Origin: Ophiodon elongatus
Lineage: Eukaryota; Chordata; Actinopteri; Perciformes; Hexagrammidae
Reading direction: 5' to 3'
DNA: 64,000 bases
NCBI GenBank assembly: GCA_016806645.1
Contig: JACSYO010000560.1
Span: 650,001-714,000 of the forward strand
Shown here: piece after piece, positions 49,691 to 62,114 of the stretch
How the letters are laid out: each line of letters opens with the position of its first letter
Position numbering within the stretch: the stretch's first letter is position 1
Notes under the pieces: model-generated
Told to the model about the DNA's origin: nothing
Seen by the model: the letters and a program-made list of their open reading frames with translations, nothing else
Databases searched by the model: none
Program-made: the position numbers and the translations under genes

Positions 49691-50682
49691 CCCAAACTAA
49701 GAAGTGGAAGTGACCTTGTATAGCTTGAGGCATGTGGCAGGGTGTTCATTATATTTCGTAAGTGTACTTTGAACGACCCGTTAAAAGAGGATTCTCCCTT
49801 TTGGGATTATTAATAGAAGAGACGACACATTAACTTAAATAAAGTCATCTTAAAATTGGGATCTGTCCATCCACATATGTGTGTTTTTTTTTCTTCTGAT
49901 AAGTGTTATTATGCCGATGCATGAGCATGTGAATGTTATGACTGCAGATGAATCCTCAAATCAGAAGTGGCGATGTGGGGATTGAGACTTTTCATCGGTG
50001 CCCACTGCAGAAGGACAGAGGACACCTCGGAGTGTCTGCATGCCGTCTCCTCTGATCACCAGCAATGGAAGAGAAAACAAAAGGGAAAGAAAAGAAAAGG
50101 AAAGAAGAAGAAGGGAGGAGGGGAAAACTCAACAGGCAGACTGTCGTTACCATAGCAACAGGCAAGCTGTACTGCAACTGTCAAAATTGCATTTCTTCTG
50201 TGTCTTTTTTCTACAGGAGAGACGATGGACGAGTCGATGTCTTAACACAAGACATTAAGATACACCACGCATACTAATATTCAGTATTCACCCCCTAATA
50301 CGACCCCCCCCCCCCCTTTCCACCAACTAACAGGCTCTGAGGCACACTCATCATTGTCATGCAGTGAAGATGGGCAATATTATCGAGAGGAAGTGCACCG
50401 ACGAGGGCTTTATGTAACAAAGCACATGAGCTGATGCCAAAAGAAAGAGTATTTTTGGCCCACCTACACTCTGTCAATGTGTAGCCTATGACACTCGGAT
50501 ACAGTGAATGCATTTGGTGTTGTCAGCGATTTCATATAAAATGCATGTATGGGGGAACAGCAAACGAAGCTGCGGTGTTAAAAGTGCATTAGAAAGCAAC
50601 ACTGCAGTGCGCTCTGATGAAATAAATTCAACCCTGGTTAAAAACTGTCTTTTACTATGAATCTACTGGAAACATCTGGAGC

Positions 50683-50870
50683 TGCGACGATCAGTCGGTT
50701 AATCAATTAGTCGGATGAGAGAAAATGTGACATTTGAAGACGTCACCTTGGACTCTGGGATGTCGAGACTCTGGGATGTCTCTCCATTTCATTGACAAGA
50801 CCATGAATCCATTGATCTTGAAAATAAATCAGCAGATTAATCAATAATGATGAATGATTATCAGCCCGAG
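50683..50870. mobile_element. short MITE-like fish repeat
   Basis: The left end GCTGCGACGATCAGTCGGTT is followed by AATCAATTAGTCG, and the interior has GACATTTGAAGACGTCACCT. The right end CAGATTAATCAATAATGATG resembles the inverted left end. This matches a widespread fish repeat that begins GCTGCAACGATTAGTCGATT, recalled from memory. Confidence 0.55.
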
Positions 50871-51270
50871 ACAGATCTAAAGTGGTATCACTAAACGTCA
50901 TACTCTACTCCCCCTTTATTCTCACCCTGTTGATGATTACATGGAAAAATACTACTGTAGAGTATACTGGTGACGGATCCCTGCTCACTGTGCAGCATAC
51001 ACAAGGTGGATATAGTGATTCCATATTTCTTTCTTATACGTTTCCAGTCTTTTATTCCTCCGGAACTATCCTTCCATGCCCCCTGTCTGTCTCCCCCTCT
51101 CCACACTGACTACATTCTCCCTCAAAGAAATGGAAACTAATATTTAACACATGGCGTTTACTGCTCTGGCTTTGTTATTGAGGCATTACTGTTTACAAAG
51201 TAACACACACACAGACTTAAATGCTTGCCATCAAAATCATCCAACTGTCGTACATCAAAGGGGAAGTGTG

Positions 51271-51271
51271 C

Positions 51272-51327
<56 letters not shown>
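51271..51327. repeat. (TG)n microsatellite
   Basis: About 27 TG units. Confidence 0.97.
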
Positions 51328-51329
<2 letters not shown>

Positions 51330-51413
51330 CAGATGTTCTGTGCAGCCTGTCAGACAGCCAGCAGTATCCTGCAGCTGATACTCTCTCTGGACAGGCTGAC
51401 TGACTGACAGGTG

Positions 51414-51423
51414 TAGGTGTGTG

Positions 51424-51455
<32 letters not shown>

Positions 51456-51482
51456 TGCGTGTGTGTGTTTGTGTGCGTGTTG
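51414..51482. repeat. (TG)n and (GTGC)n repeat
   Basis: TG units, then five TGCG units, then TG. Confidence 0.95.
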
Positions 51483-52370
51483 TTTGTGTTTTCTTGTGTG
51501 TGAATAGTTGGGCGCTAGCTTTGCCTCCAGCACATCGATGTCCCCTTGAGGGAATGTGGAACCTGAGACAAAGAGCGAGAGAGACTGAGAAAGAAAGAGC
51601 GAGCCCAGGGCGAACACATTTTGCTCTCTTTCCCCTCTCCAATCTCTTCACTCAGACTGCACACTTCCCAGTAAAAATCTGTGTGAACCGCTCTGCAAGA
51701 AGAAATCAGTGCAGATGTTGCTGCATCACAGTAGAAACGTAACCCCGTGCCAGCAGCCTGGTGTTGATCTGGGTGGGAAACTGAGGATGCGTACAGAACG
51801 AGGGCAAATCTGGTTTTGTTTGTCAAATCAGATCCTCGAGGGAGAGACTGTCCACATTGTTATTTGCTCGTGATCAGATTGGATTTGTATGTCCAGACGT
51901 CACAAACCCATCGGCATGAGTTGCTGTGGTAACAACGTTTGCTATGTCGCTACTGTGTTCTTCACTGTGCGGCAAGAGGTGTGGTGCCATCCCCAAAATA
52001 CTGACTGGTGGGAACACGCATGTATTTATCTATCAATAAGTGACTCAATGTAAAAAATCCAAGTGGAATAGCATTCCAAACCACCTCCAGCTGTGTTTGG
52101 ATCGGAGTTGCAAAGAAAATCACATTTCATGTGGTTTGTTGATTTCCAGACTTAGGATACAATGTGGATATGCCAAGCAGTCTGAACAAGGCCTTAGACC
52201 GGGCTCCGTTTTGTAACCTATTTGTTACAGAGCCAGAGCGTGTTTTACTGGCATGGATTCCCATGGTAATCCAAATCAAAAGAAAGAGAAGTCTGAAAAT
52301 CTATCGAAGCTTCAACGGTGTGATTTGTTACGGAAGTGTAGCCGCTCTTTCCGTCCACTTTTTTATGTTT

Positions 52371-52416
52371 TCTGCTGCTCTGCTGCTCTGCTGCTCTGCT
52401 GCTCTGCTGCTCTGCA
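52371..52416 (+). repeat. 8-bp GCTGCTCT repeat
   Basis: Five uninterrupted GCTGCTCT units. Confidence 0.9.
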
Positions 52417-52689
52417 CTCCAGCTACAAAAACTGCTCCCTTGCTGCGGTGAAGTTAACTGAACATACGCTTCTCCCTCGGCCCACTATATCATATCACTG
52501 TCTCACGGTCACACACACACACACTGTTAAACTGTGTGATGTGTCTACAGTTTTGTAGGCCTGAGTCATTCTGGAGTTAAAGGTTCGAGACCTGAGTGCA
52601 GCCCGTTGGGTTGTTGGAGGTGGAGTATAAAAGAGGAACTAATTAGGTGCTCGCTCAGGCATACCATGATGTAAATGTGAATTTACTGC

Positions 52690-53165
52690 ATACTTTTTTA
52701 GCCACGCTAGCAGCTTAGCTGTGGGGATGGTCAGTCTGGACTGAAATACCATATCTCTAAATCGGTGGAGTGCCCTGAAAATTGGTATCCACATTAATTT
52801 CCCCCTCAGGATGAAGAATAACTTTGGTGATGCACTGACATCTTATCCAGCTCCATCATCGGGTCAAAATCTTTAATTTTCCAGTACTTTGGTTTATAGC
52901 CAGCATCTGCAAAACAAATGACATTTCCAACAGACTCAGCTGTACTAAGGTAATTAGCAAATGTTAGCATGCTAACACGCTAAACTAAGATGGGAAATAT
53001 GGGAAATATCATACCATAAACAATAAGGCCTGCTACACATCAGCATGTTGGCATTGTTGTTAGCGTTTAGCTGAAAGTACCACTGTGCCCGAGTACAGCC
53101 TCACAGAGCTACTAGCATGGCACGAAGACTCAGTTTTGTTACAAAATATGTCTAAAACTGATTAG
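52690..53165. mobile_element. dispersed repeat common in percomorph fish
   Basis: Diagnostic words include GTCTGGACTGAAATACCATA, TAACTTTGGTGATGCACTGA, CAGCATGTTGGCATTGTTGT and GTACAGCCTCACAGAGCTAC. I recognise these from many fish introns as one dispersed element. No coding potential; borders are approximate. Confidence 0.6.
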
Positions 53166-53467
53166 TCATCTCAGAGCAGCGCCACAAAATAAACAAAATA
53201 AAGCTCCACAGCTAATGTAGGAATGCCAGGCCTATTTCCCTCGTCCATTTATTCATTCACTCATTGATCTCCTTGCTCTGCTAATGGGATACTATGATGA
53301 TACACTATCTCTGATTGGATGGAAAGGGATGGACCCATCCCCTCATATTTTCTAGGCTGAATCGTGATGCTGAAGTCCAAACTCAATCAAACAGAAGAAC
53401 ACTGGCTTCAGATGAATGACATTTCAGTCTTCACCTCGTATACAGAAAGGATTAATGCAAATATTTG

Positions 53468-53505
<38 letters not shown>
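53468..53505. repeat. (TG)n microsatellite
   Basis: About 18 TG units. Confidence 0.97.
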
Positions 53506-53506
<1 letters not shown>

Positions 53507-54056
53507 TGGACATGACTGCTCCTCCAGCACTTCCCAAGACAAGTGGAACTTCAGTATAAATGAAACAACCAATGACCTGTCTGCCAAAAACCTTGACTGG
53601 GTTGAAAAGGTTGATTCTCGACGTGATGCATGATTCACTGACACTGTCTAGACAGAAAAATGTATCTCTTTTCAGTGCAATATTCAAAGAGTGTTAGAAG
53701 CGTGATATAAAAAAAAAAAATAACTCCTCTCAGAAAGAAAAGAAGGCTCAGTCCAATGTCTCAATGGTGTAGTATAAATCCTTCAAACTCGACTTCAAAT
53801 CCACTCGCATAAGTTGACCCGCACTTTCTCTGCAAACAGAGAAGCTCATAGTCAGTTTAATTTGGGCAAAACATGGATGGACAGATACATATGGGTGCGA
53901 GCAGAAGTAAAAATATATTTAAACCAGGGAGCAGAGAGAGGAGCAACGAGAGTGTAATCATCCGCCTGCTTGTCAGACATGTCAGACGATACCACTGGTG
54001 ATGCAACCCTTTCATTACACGCTGGCTCCGTAAAACCCATTAAGCCAATAAGCAGC

Positions 54057-54058
<2 letters not shown>

Positions 54059-54123
<65 letters not shown>
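54059..54123. repeat. (TG)n microsatellite
   Basis: About 32 TG units. Confidence 0.97.
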
Positions 54124-54126
<3 letters not shown>

Positions 54127-54655
54127 CGTGTGTATGAGTGCACCTATCCCGATTCCTGAGCATGAAGAAGACACGTGAGGTCGAATCAAGTCAGAAGTGG
54201 AACCGTCCCTCGCCAGCGGCGCTCGCGCAAACAAACAGAAACTCTAAGTGTTCTCTTTCAGCCACCAGCTACTGGAAGAAAGAGGAGAGCAGAAAGGACC
54301 GCTTGCATATTCATTCGAGGATCATTTATTTATTTATTTACCCTGCGAGAGTCCCATCTCGTCTCCAAGGCAAAAACATAAAGCATGTGACACATTTACA
54401 GGCAACATTCAAGATCAGCAAACCCTAGAATAGACAGTGACCCTCTCCCTCTCTCTTTGTCTCTCAAGTGGCCAGGGAGCGTGTGATGTAAAAAGCTATG
54501 TTATGGTGTAAAAAGCTTTATTATGGCTGCAATGTATTGAAAATATACTGTCAAGAGGATAAACGCTTTTGTGGACAAGTGGCCATGAAAGCAGGTTCTC
54601 GAGCCTTCCATATGCACCAATTGTATGTGATTGAATCGTGTTTGAGGGTGGCCAA

Positions 54656-55581
54656 TGTTAAGGTTAAATGAAGAAAGCTCCTAAAGCAACTGTCTTATGC
54701 CTTTGTTTCGTAACTTTGTCGTAATAAATGTTTTGTAATTTTTCAGAATTAATATTTTGTAACATTTTCATAATTGATATTCTGTAACGATTTCATAATT
54801 GGTATATTGTAACTATTTCATAATTACCGCATGTTTAAAATATTTCATAATCAGTATGTTTAGACTATTTCATAATTACCGTATGTTTAAAATATTTCAT
54901 AATCAGTATGTTTAGACTATTTCATAATTACCGTATGTTTAAAATATTTCATAATCAGTATGTTTAGACTATTTCATAATTACCATATGTTTAAAATATT
55001 TCATAATCAGTATGTTTAGACTATTTCATAATTACCGTATGTTTAAAATATTTCATAATCAGTATGTTTAAACTATTTCATAATTACCGTATGTTTAAAA
55101 TATTTCATAATCAGTATGTTTAGACTATTTCATAATTACCGTATGTTTAAACTGTCTCATAATCCGCGGGTGTATAAATTGTACCAGGACATTGAACCAG
55201 GACATGGAATTACGGACACTAAATCAAGGACACGATATGTTACGTAGTCGCGGGGGCTCTCGCAAAACCGGAAGCAGACCGGCGCAAGGTCGCAGCAGAA
55301 TGACGCACTAAAAATGCGTCACATGGGATTTAAAGGGACGGGACGTGGCCACGTGACGGGACTTGCACAGGTAGACGCGGAGGAGAGAGAGCTGCTGCGC
55401 AATTCTGCTTCATGAATCATTTGTTATTTTCCATACCGTGTATTCAAGGTGTAATTGTTTTCTTTTCAAAGTAAATACTTTTTTACTGTGACTTCGAACC
55501 AGCATTCGGCTTGTTTATTAGCGGATTCATCACTGGGGCTCGGCCTCTTACTTGCGCGTCCCGAGGGATATATTCTTCACA
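54656..55581. mobile_element. probable solo LTR, 926 bp
   Basis: The segment starts TGTTAAG and ends CTTCACA, so it has TG...CA termini and a nearly matching inverted 7-mer. It is flanked on both sides by CCAA (54652-54655 and 55582-55585), consistent with a 4-bp target duplication. The left two thirds hold a 52-bp tandem array. The rest has a GC-rich stretch around a TTTAAAG box (55328-55337) and a U5-like end. There is no internal gag-pol and no second LTR. Orientation is probably plus (TTTAAAG before the terminal third) but is not proven. Confidence 0.55.
54720..55165 (+). repeat. 52-bp tandem array (two ~26-bp halves)
   Basis: TCAGTATGTTTA recurs at 54851, 54903, 54955, 55007, 55059 and 55111, an exact 52-bp period. 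Each unit is two related halves, TTTCATAATTACCGTATG and TTTCATAATCAGTATG. The left edge has diverged single halves, such as TTTTCATAATTGATATTCTG. It lies inside the probable LTR. Confidence 0.9.
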
Positions 55582-55620
55582 CCAATACCAGACCATTTTC
55601 TCATTTTCTGTCAATGGTGG

Positions 55621-55662
<42 letters not shown>
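55621..55662. repeat. (TA)n(CA)n compound microsatellite
   Basis: AT run followed by CA run, about 40 bp past the LTR end. Confidence 0.96.
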
Positions 55663-55663
<1 letters not shown>

Positions 55664-56771
55664 AACTTTAACTCTCTGTCTTCATTTGCTTTGTTAGATT
55701 ACAAGGCAATAACGCTGACAGCTCCTTTTGCATGTGTTGGCCCATTCTCCCCTTGGCTGTACAGGAGGAGCACACAACGCAGTATATTGATACAGATATC
55801 CATATTTACCTCTGATTGTTTTCCCTCCCTGGGACGCGATCTCCTGATGGGTCCATGGGGGAGGGGAGCAGGTTGAGACAGGAGGCCAGGGACTGGCTGG
55901 AGTCTTCTCTGGACACTGCGCACACACCCAAACACACGTGTCCTCATTATATGACATTGATGTTTCTCATCTCAGTTGACAGCTAAAATGTGCCAAAGTA
56001 CCTCACGTGACCACAACATAGATTTAGATTACCCATCAAGAAATAACAACCGTCTACTTACGTTTTCTCCCAAATTAAATTCCAGCTATAAAACACCAGT
56101 AATGTCACAAAGTGGCTTATTAAAATTCAGCAGCGATAGGTTTGTGTAATGACAACACCATTAGTTGTTTTAAAAAATAATAAGTCTACTTTTAAATGGC
56201 ACATTTGACAGAGCAGTGCGAAAGAGTCTGGAATAAAAACTGGTGGGCAAAGCCAAAGACGTGGCATTTCCTCGTGTCTTTGAAAAGGTCTCGTTGTCTC
56301 TCTCCTCCTCTCCTCGTCCGATTCCACAGGGCACGAGTCAGTCGGATTAGGAACACGGAGCCCTGCAGCTCAACACTGCCGGCTATAAATTGCTGTGAAA
56401 CTGCTTCTTTTTAATAAAGGCTTCAACTAGCCACCTGGGAGAGGTAAAAATGAGGAGTACCAATGAGAGTGTGTGGGATGTGTGTGTGTGTGTGTCTGGT
56501 CGTATGTGTCCGTCCGTGTATATCTTTATATGTACGTGTGCATGTATCTGCTGGTTGTGTATTCTGCCTGAAGAAGTGTGTTCAGGGGTGTGTGTGTGTG
56601 AGTACTTAAATTAGTCCCTTTAATTTGGGGGTGTGAGGAACCTTCTTTTCCCATCACCAAGGCACAAAGTCTTAGTCTCTTGACTTCATGAGAACAATTC
56701 ATCAAACCTTTAATTTCATGTTGCAGTCTGCAAACCACGAGCTCTAATGACTAAGCACGCACACTTGTGTG

Positions 56772-56775
<4 letters not shown>

Positions 56776-56804
<29 letters not shown>
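56776..56804. repeat. (TG)n microsatellite
   Basis: About 14 TG units; a second tract lies at 56867. Confidence 0.95.
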
Positions 56805-56806
<2 letters not shown>

Positions 56807-56863
56807 TAATGATGGTGGCTCTTTTTGCTCTGCACCAGCCAGTGCCTTAAGAGGTGTTTTGAA

Positions 56864-56866
<3 letters not shown>

Positions 56867-56901
<35 letters not shown>
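56867..56901. repeat. (TG)n microsatellite
   Basis: About 17 TG units. Confidence 0.96.
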
Positions 56902-56904
<3 letters not shown>

Positions 56905-57603
56905 ACCCACCCTCCCTACCGAAACGCTCCAACCCCCATAAGCACAGGAAACTCAGTTTATTAGGGCCGGGCGCTTCTGTTGTAATCTTCGCTCCACAGT
57001 GCTGCGGAGCATTTTTACTTTATTTGATTGCAACTGTAATATTCTGCAAGTCCACCGGGGACTTGTAGCCTCGAGTAGAGATAGGGGAATATAACTTCAC
57101 ACTGCGATATAGTTTGACTGGAGATAAGAGCCAAAGCTAGACGTGCTCACACACACGCGACGAGTCGAGCGTGTACATTTACAAGAGAGTAGATTAACCC
57201 CGTCTCCATATTTACAGTCAAACATGCGTCTGAGAAGCACAGAAATGAAAGGTTATCACATTTCGAGCTGACGTTAACCGAGATGAGTCATTATATTCAT
57301 GGATCACACCAAGCCAAACGCCAACTCTCACCGAGTCGATGCAGTTTGATGCGTCTTATCCGAGGAAAACATTTGCGATCTGAAATATAAATCGATGCTA
57401 ACACTATTGGCTAGAGCTTGTAATTGTGCTAAATTACCATAATGCTCCTGCAAGGAATGATTCAATAAGAATAGTGCTTGCAAATGCAATCACTTCACTA
57501 CGTCTACTCACAAAAGTAAAATAGTAAATTCCCTCTCGAGGCACAAATGAGTTCAGAGTGTGCACATGAATGTGTGAGGAGGAAGTCCCTCTTAACGCAT
57601 TAC

Positions 57604-57640
57604 CTTGCCCCCACGCTGTGCTTGGGCCCCCCGTGCTGCA
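57604..57640 (-). CDS. ccser1: candidate 37-nt ccser1 microexon
   Basis: The minus strand has a strong acceptor (TTGCTTGTGTTCTGCCACAG), 37 nt without a stop, and the donor CAAG|GTAATG. The exon upstream at 58272-58362 ends one base into a codon, and the exon downstream at 34707-34881 starts with the last base of a codon, so they cannot join directly in frame. This segment takes two bases, eleven codons (QHGGPKHSVGA) and then two bases, which repairs both junctions with no stop. It lies 631 bp downstream of the preceding exon. I see no convincing residue match to the mammalian protein, which has a longer and variable stretch here. A different exon inside the 22.7 kb intron that follows is the main alternative. 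Confidence 0.42.
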
Positions 57641-58271
57641 CTGTGGCAGAACACAAGCAATAATTCTCCCCTCCGACAGTCACCTTTCAGCCATGAGGTG
57701 TGTCAGGAGGAGTGTGACTTAAATGCCAAAACAACAAAAAGGAGATAAATTGCTGTAAATGAGGCAGCTACATCAAAGTCATGGCATATGTTAGAAGAAC
57801 CAGGGGGGAGAGACGGTTTCATGTTTTAAGGGGATGGAGTGGAGGTGTCTTTATGGAGGGAGGTGGGGGGGGGGGGGGCAATGGAGAGAGAAGAAAGCAA
57901 AGAGTAGAGAAAGGAAAAGGGAATAAAGGGAAGGGAGAGGAAATGTTCACTTGAATAGATGGATTGGGAGATAAAAGGTCTGTATGTGACTCCCTTGATT
58001 TGAATGGCTTCTTTCCAAGAACCTTAAGCATCCTACCCGGAGGAACAGCTGCACGGTGATTTATGATGAACAGACTCTGTATTTGACCAAGCTGTGGACA
58101 GTGCTGAATTATGCATTTGATATTTAACCTCACACCTACAGGATTGTAGTAATTGTAAAGTAAGTACCGACACATACACATGTAAACAGATGCTCGACAC
58201 AGCGCTCATAACCCGTCGTGTGCTCCACCCACACACTTGCCATGAAGTCTTTGGTGTAACAAATAAATTAC
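57641..58271 (-). other. ccser1: short ccser1 intron (if microexon is real)
   Basis: 631 bp between the proposed microexon and the DVLNNLG exon. It has a G-run at about 57866-57878 and purine-rich sequence after it. No other feature is seen. Confidence 0.4.
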
Positions 58272-58362
58272 CATGTCGATGTCGCTGGTCGTCAGAGAGG
58301 TCCAGGTCCAACATGAGATCATCTTCATCCAGCTCTGATGAACCCAGGTTGTTTAAAACATC
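58272..58362 (-). CDS. ccser1: ccser1 internal exon (DVLNNLG / DEDDLMLDL segment)
   Basis: The minus strand reads a pyrimidine-rich acceptor ending CCGCAG, then 91 nt (30 codons plus one base), then the donor GTAATT. The peptide begins DVLNNLGSSELDEDDLMLDL and continues LSDDQRHRH. As I recall them, CCSER1 and its paralogue CCSER2 share a DVLNNL...(D/E)DDLMLD acidic segment just before the C-terminal coiled-coil region, and this copy fits the CCSER1 version better. It enters in phase 0 and leaves in phase 1. CCSER proteins are poorly characterised; FAM190A/CCSER1 loss has been linked to cell-division defects. This is the most 5' exon in the window, so the long serine-rich N-terminal exon should lie beyond 64000. 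The gene call is firm; the function of this acidic stretch is unknown. Confidence 0.88.
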
Positions 58363-58833
58363 CTGCGGAGAGAAGGAAAAACACCAAAGCTTAAAATAAA
58401 CTCTTTAGAAATCGAACTAAACATCTGGCAAACGGATAAGCAGTGATTATTATATTCATATTACTATGATTATGTTGGTTAGTTGCTGTATTCCTAATAT
58501 AAATACGATCATTTTGGTCTAGACAAGTCATTATGATGAACAGTTTTAATTGAAAAAAAAAAAGAAAACGTAATCCAGGTGGCTCAATTCAGAAAAAGAT
58601 TCCCCAAGTAAAAAAACACGACAGTAGATCAACATTAGCAATAACAGCAATGTTCTCTTCATTAGCGAATGGAATGTATTTATTTCACTTGAAAACATAT
58701 TGAGCTCCTCCCGTTGCGTGGCGATCATAAGGTTGAGTTTGAGAGAGCAATCATTGTGTAGTTGTTGTGTTTAACATGTCAGCATCCCTGGTAAAGCACA
58801 CCAACAAGACAAAACTTAGCAAACCATTACTGT

Positions 58834-58871
58834 TTTATTATTATTATTATTATTTATTATTTATTATTATC
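58834..58871. repeat. (TTA)n-rich repeat
   Basis: TTA units with TTTA interruptions. Confidence 0.92.
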
Positions 58872-59105
58872 TCTTTCCTTGGGAAGTGGAGAGATAGACG
58901 TGAAAAAGGAAAGGGGGCGACGTGCAGCACCCATCACTTAGACGTGTCAAATTGCATTTGGAATCTAAACTTTCAAAAGCATTTGTTTCACGACATGATC
59001 TCGATGTTATAGGCTCTAAAAATAAATCTAACAAAATGTGTCATCTTTATGCCAACAACTTGACGTTTTCACTCTAAAACATCTGTTAAACAACAGACAG
59101 ATGCA

Positions 59106-59106
<1 letters not shown>

Positions 59107-59190
<84 letters not shown>
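59107..59190. repeat. (TG)n microsatellite
   Basis: About 42 TG units, one of the longest pure tracts here. Confidence 0.97.
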
Positions 59191-59191
<1 letters not shown>

Positions 59192-59584
59192 CTTTTCTCT
59201 CATGAAACCAAATAGAGGTTTAAATAAATTCAGACGTCAGTAGCAATGTACTCAGAAATCCAGCATTAAGTCCAGAACACCATAAAAACCATGTTTTATA
59301 AACTTCCCTCCAGCCTGGGTGGTCCTGAATTATTAACAGTATCCCGAGTCACATTATAGTTCCTTCCTTCAAAAGTCTTTAGATAGAAATTACAAACAAG
59401 GTTTGACTATAGTAAATCACATTTCACGACTTAATGCCCACCACAAAATCTTTATTTGTAATCTTTCAGTAAATGCTCCAATGTTGGTATTATTATGAGG
59501 TTATGACGAAGCTTCATTTGGTTCAGTTGTATTTCAAAAGTCAATGCTGCCATCTGATGGTCATCAAAAGAAAAACCACTGCAG

Positions 59585-59587
<3 letters not shown>

Positions 59588-59671
<84 letters not shown>
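59588..59671. repeat. (AT)n(GATA)n compound repeat
   Basis: About 18 AT units, then about 12 GATA units. Confidence 0.97.
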
Positions 59672-59672
<1 letters not shown>

Positions 59673-62093
59673 GAACTTATTCAATTACTCAGGGCCTAAA
59701 AGTTCAATGGCAATACCATACCAATGGTATACCAATCCAGCATACCATGTAGGTGAACTATAAAACCAGACAAATATTGTTAATAGTATGAGCACCACGT
59801 TTTGTTTTTCTTAATCTCAAAGAGTATACTGAATTGTCCTGATGCAGCCAATAAAGTACCTCAAAATACCTCATTATTCCCTATGAGTAGATCTTTCACC
59901 TGGCTTGAATATATTTTACAACCTGACATCTTCAGAAACCAAGTCTGTGATGCTGACTCGAGGCTCAGAGCACTTACCGTTGGTTCAAAGACCCGGTCTG
60001 AACGTGTGGGCTCAAATGAAACCAAAGCAAATATCAGGAGCTGAAAACCACTCCGCGCCAGTCTCACGGAGTATCCGCAGATGCAGATGGATCTGAAAAT
60101 CCAATAACTCTGTTGAGCTCTGTTCAGCTCTCATCACCATTGTTTGGAAATACACAACCTCAGAGCCACACTCTTGTATTGATCTCCTCCCGTCTGAGAA
60201 CAAAAGTGCTTAGTGGCATGCCGAACTATGGAAAAAACTCATTTCCAAACAACTAAATCAATGTCCTTCAAGGCCATACCTATATGAACCCTTTGTGGTC
60301 TTTGTGCTGTGTGAATGTGGAACACAATATTACTGTTTTTTCACCAGATGCTTGGGAGCAGTTACCATCGGGGAAAAAAGAGCGGGAGACTTTCCAGTGT
60401 CATGCAATTGAACAAAAGAAGCCATTTCAGGCATAAAAGCTAATGGCTAAATGGTATTGGAAAAGAAATGAAGACCCATACCGTGTGATACTACTGCACA
60501 CAGACTTCATTTGAAGCTAAATTACCCCTTTTAATGTGCCCCTCTAACCATGGAAATGTATTAATATGATTTTACAACCCAGAGATGTCACCTTTTTACC
60601 TCGCTCGTGTGATTTGAGTGAGTGTTATCCTCGAGTTCATAGAGATAATATCAGATTCAGGTCTCGTTAACAGATGGCTCCATCTCTTAACGGCCTCGCA
60701 GAATGGCATCCAAAACAGGGATAAGAGGAAGCAAAGAGGTTCTCCTCCGTCCATTAAAATCCACTGGTTTCTGTTCACACACTGCGGATCCGGGGCTCCG
60801 TGGGTGATAATTGCATTCAGATCATAATAGAGAGATTTGGCTTTTCGCGGCCAGGTATTATGGCTCGGAGCGACGGAAAATACACGGGGACGAACAAATG
60901 ACTTTCATTGTGTACGAGCAGACGCTTCACAGCAAGGTGTGTTTACAACGCGCCGCAGGGAGCGACGGGTTGAATGTCCAGTGAAATTGAAAATCTGTTG
61001 TTAAATGAAAAGACAAAACAGAGTTTTACCCACGCCGTCTCCCCCGACATCATTATTTACTCTAACTACCTCCTCCTATCAATACAGAATAATCACTCAT
61101 CCCGAAGCAAAACAAACTGACATTTCACAGTCAACATGCAATGCAATTTAAAATAGACAAATATTACATCCCAGTGCTTTTACGCTGTTGACTTTGTAAG
61201 CGACAGAATCCATAATTCCACTGTGGCTGTAAATGTTTGGTACATACTTAAATTCAGGATTTCTATCACATTTGTATAGTCGGCAACTTTATGAGGATAT
61301 GTCATCACTGGGGCTTGTTGAGGCAGAAAATATGACTCCAGTCATAAATTAGAGCGAGATATCTACATTTCCTACTTCTGGTCATGAAGAGGATTTCTAG
61401 AGGATTAAGTACTTAATGAGGACATATTCTTCCGCATGTCTATTGACCTTTTTATGGCTTTTTGACATACAGTGGGAAAAGCATAGGTGTGATTGATAAC
61501 ATGAAATAACGTCATCCCCTTTGGGGGCTCCGGTTCCCCGGCCCATGGCGTTGGGCATGCTAGAGGAACGGCTTCAGGCGCGTTAAATTTGATTGAACTT
61601 TGACCTGCGGAATCGTCTAGGTTCTACAACCAGTTAGAGAGAGGGTGTGGGATGGACCTCTCATTTGGGAAATGTTGCTCATTCATATTCTTGTTTAATA
61701 ACTGCAGAGAAGGACGGGTAGTGAGTGCAAGGACAGACGGAAATGAAAGCGAAGTGTTTGATAAGAAACTGTGTGGCGTGCTGTTTGCCAGCTAGCCATG
61801 CTGCCTCATTAATGCCTGACCCTACCAATGCTACTTCCTGTCCCGCCTGCTTTTCACCCTGTGAGTAGATATTTCCCAGGCGAAATAAATCCTGGAAGCA
61901 CATTCACTGGGACACGCCACCATTTGTTATTTGTTACACCTGTGCTTTTTTTTTTGCAATGACTATGAAAATGGTATATTGTTGTCTCGGAGGGTCACAA
62001 AAGATGGCATGTGTCGTTGTGAAACCTAAAGCTGATGAGTCTTGAGCACGAGAAGTGTATTTAACTAAATAGAGCCGCACATTTGGAAGTGGT

Positions 62094-62114
62094 AAAAAAA
62101 AAAAAAAAAAAAAA
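62094..62114. repeat. poly(A) run
   Basis: 21 consecutive A. Confidence 0.95.

Noticed and set aside
59861..60203. Possible additional ccser1 exon on the minus strand
   Set aside because: No sequence resembling the protein and no phase-0 donor joining to the DVLNNLG exon.
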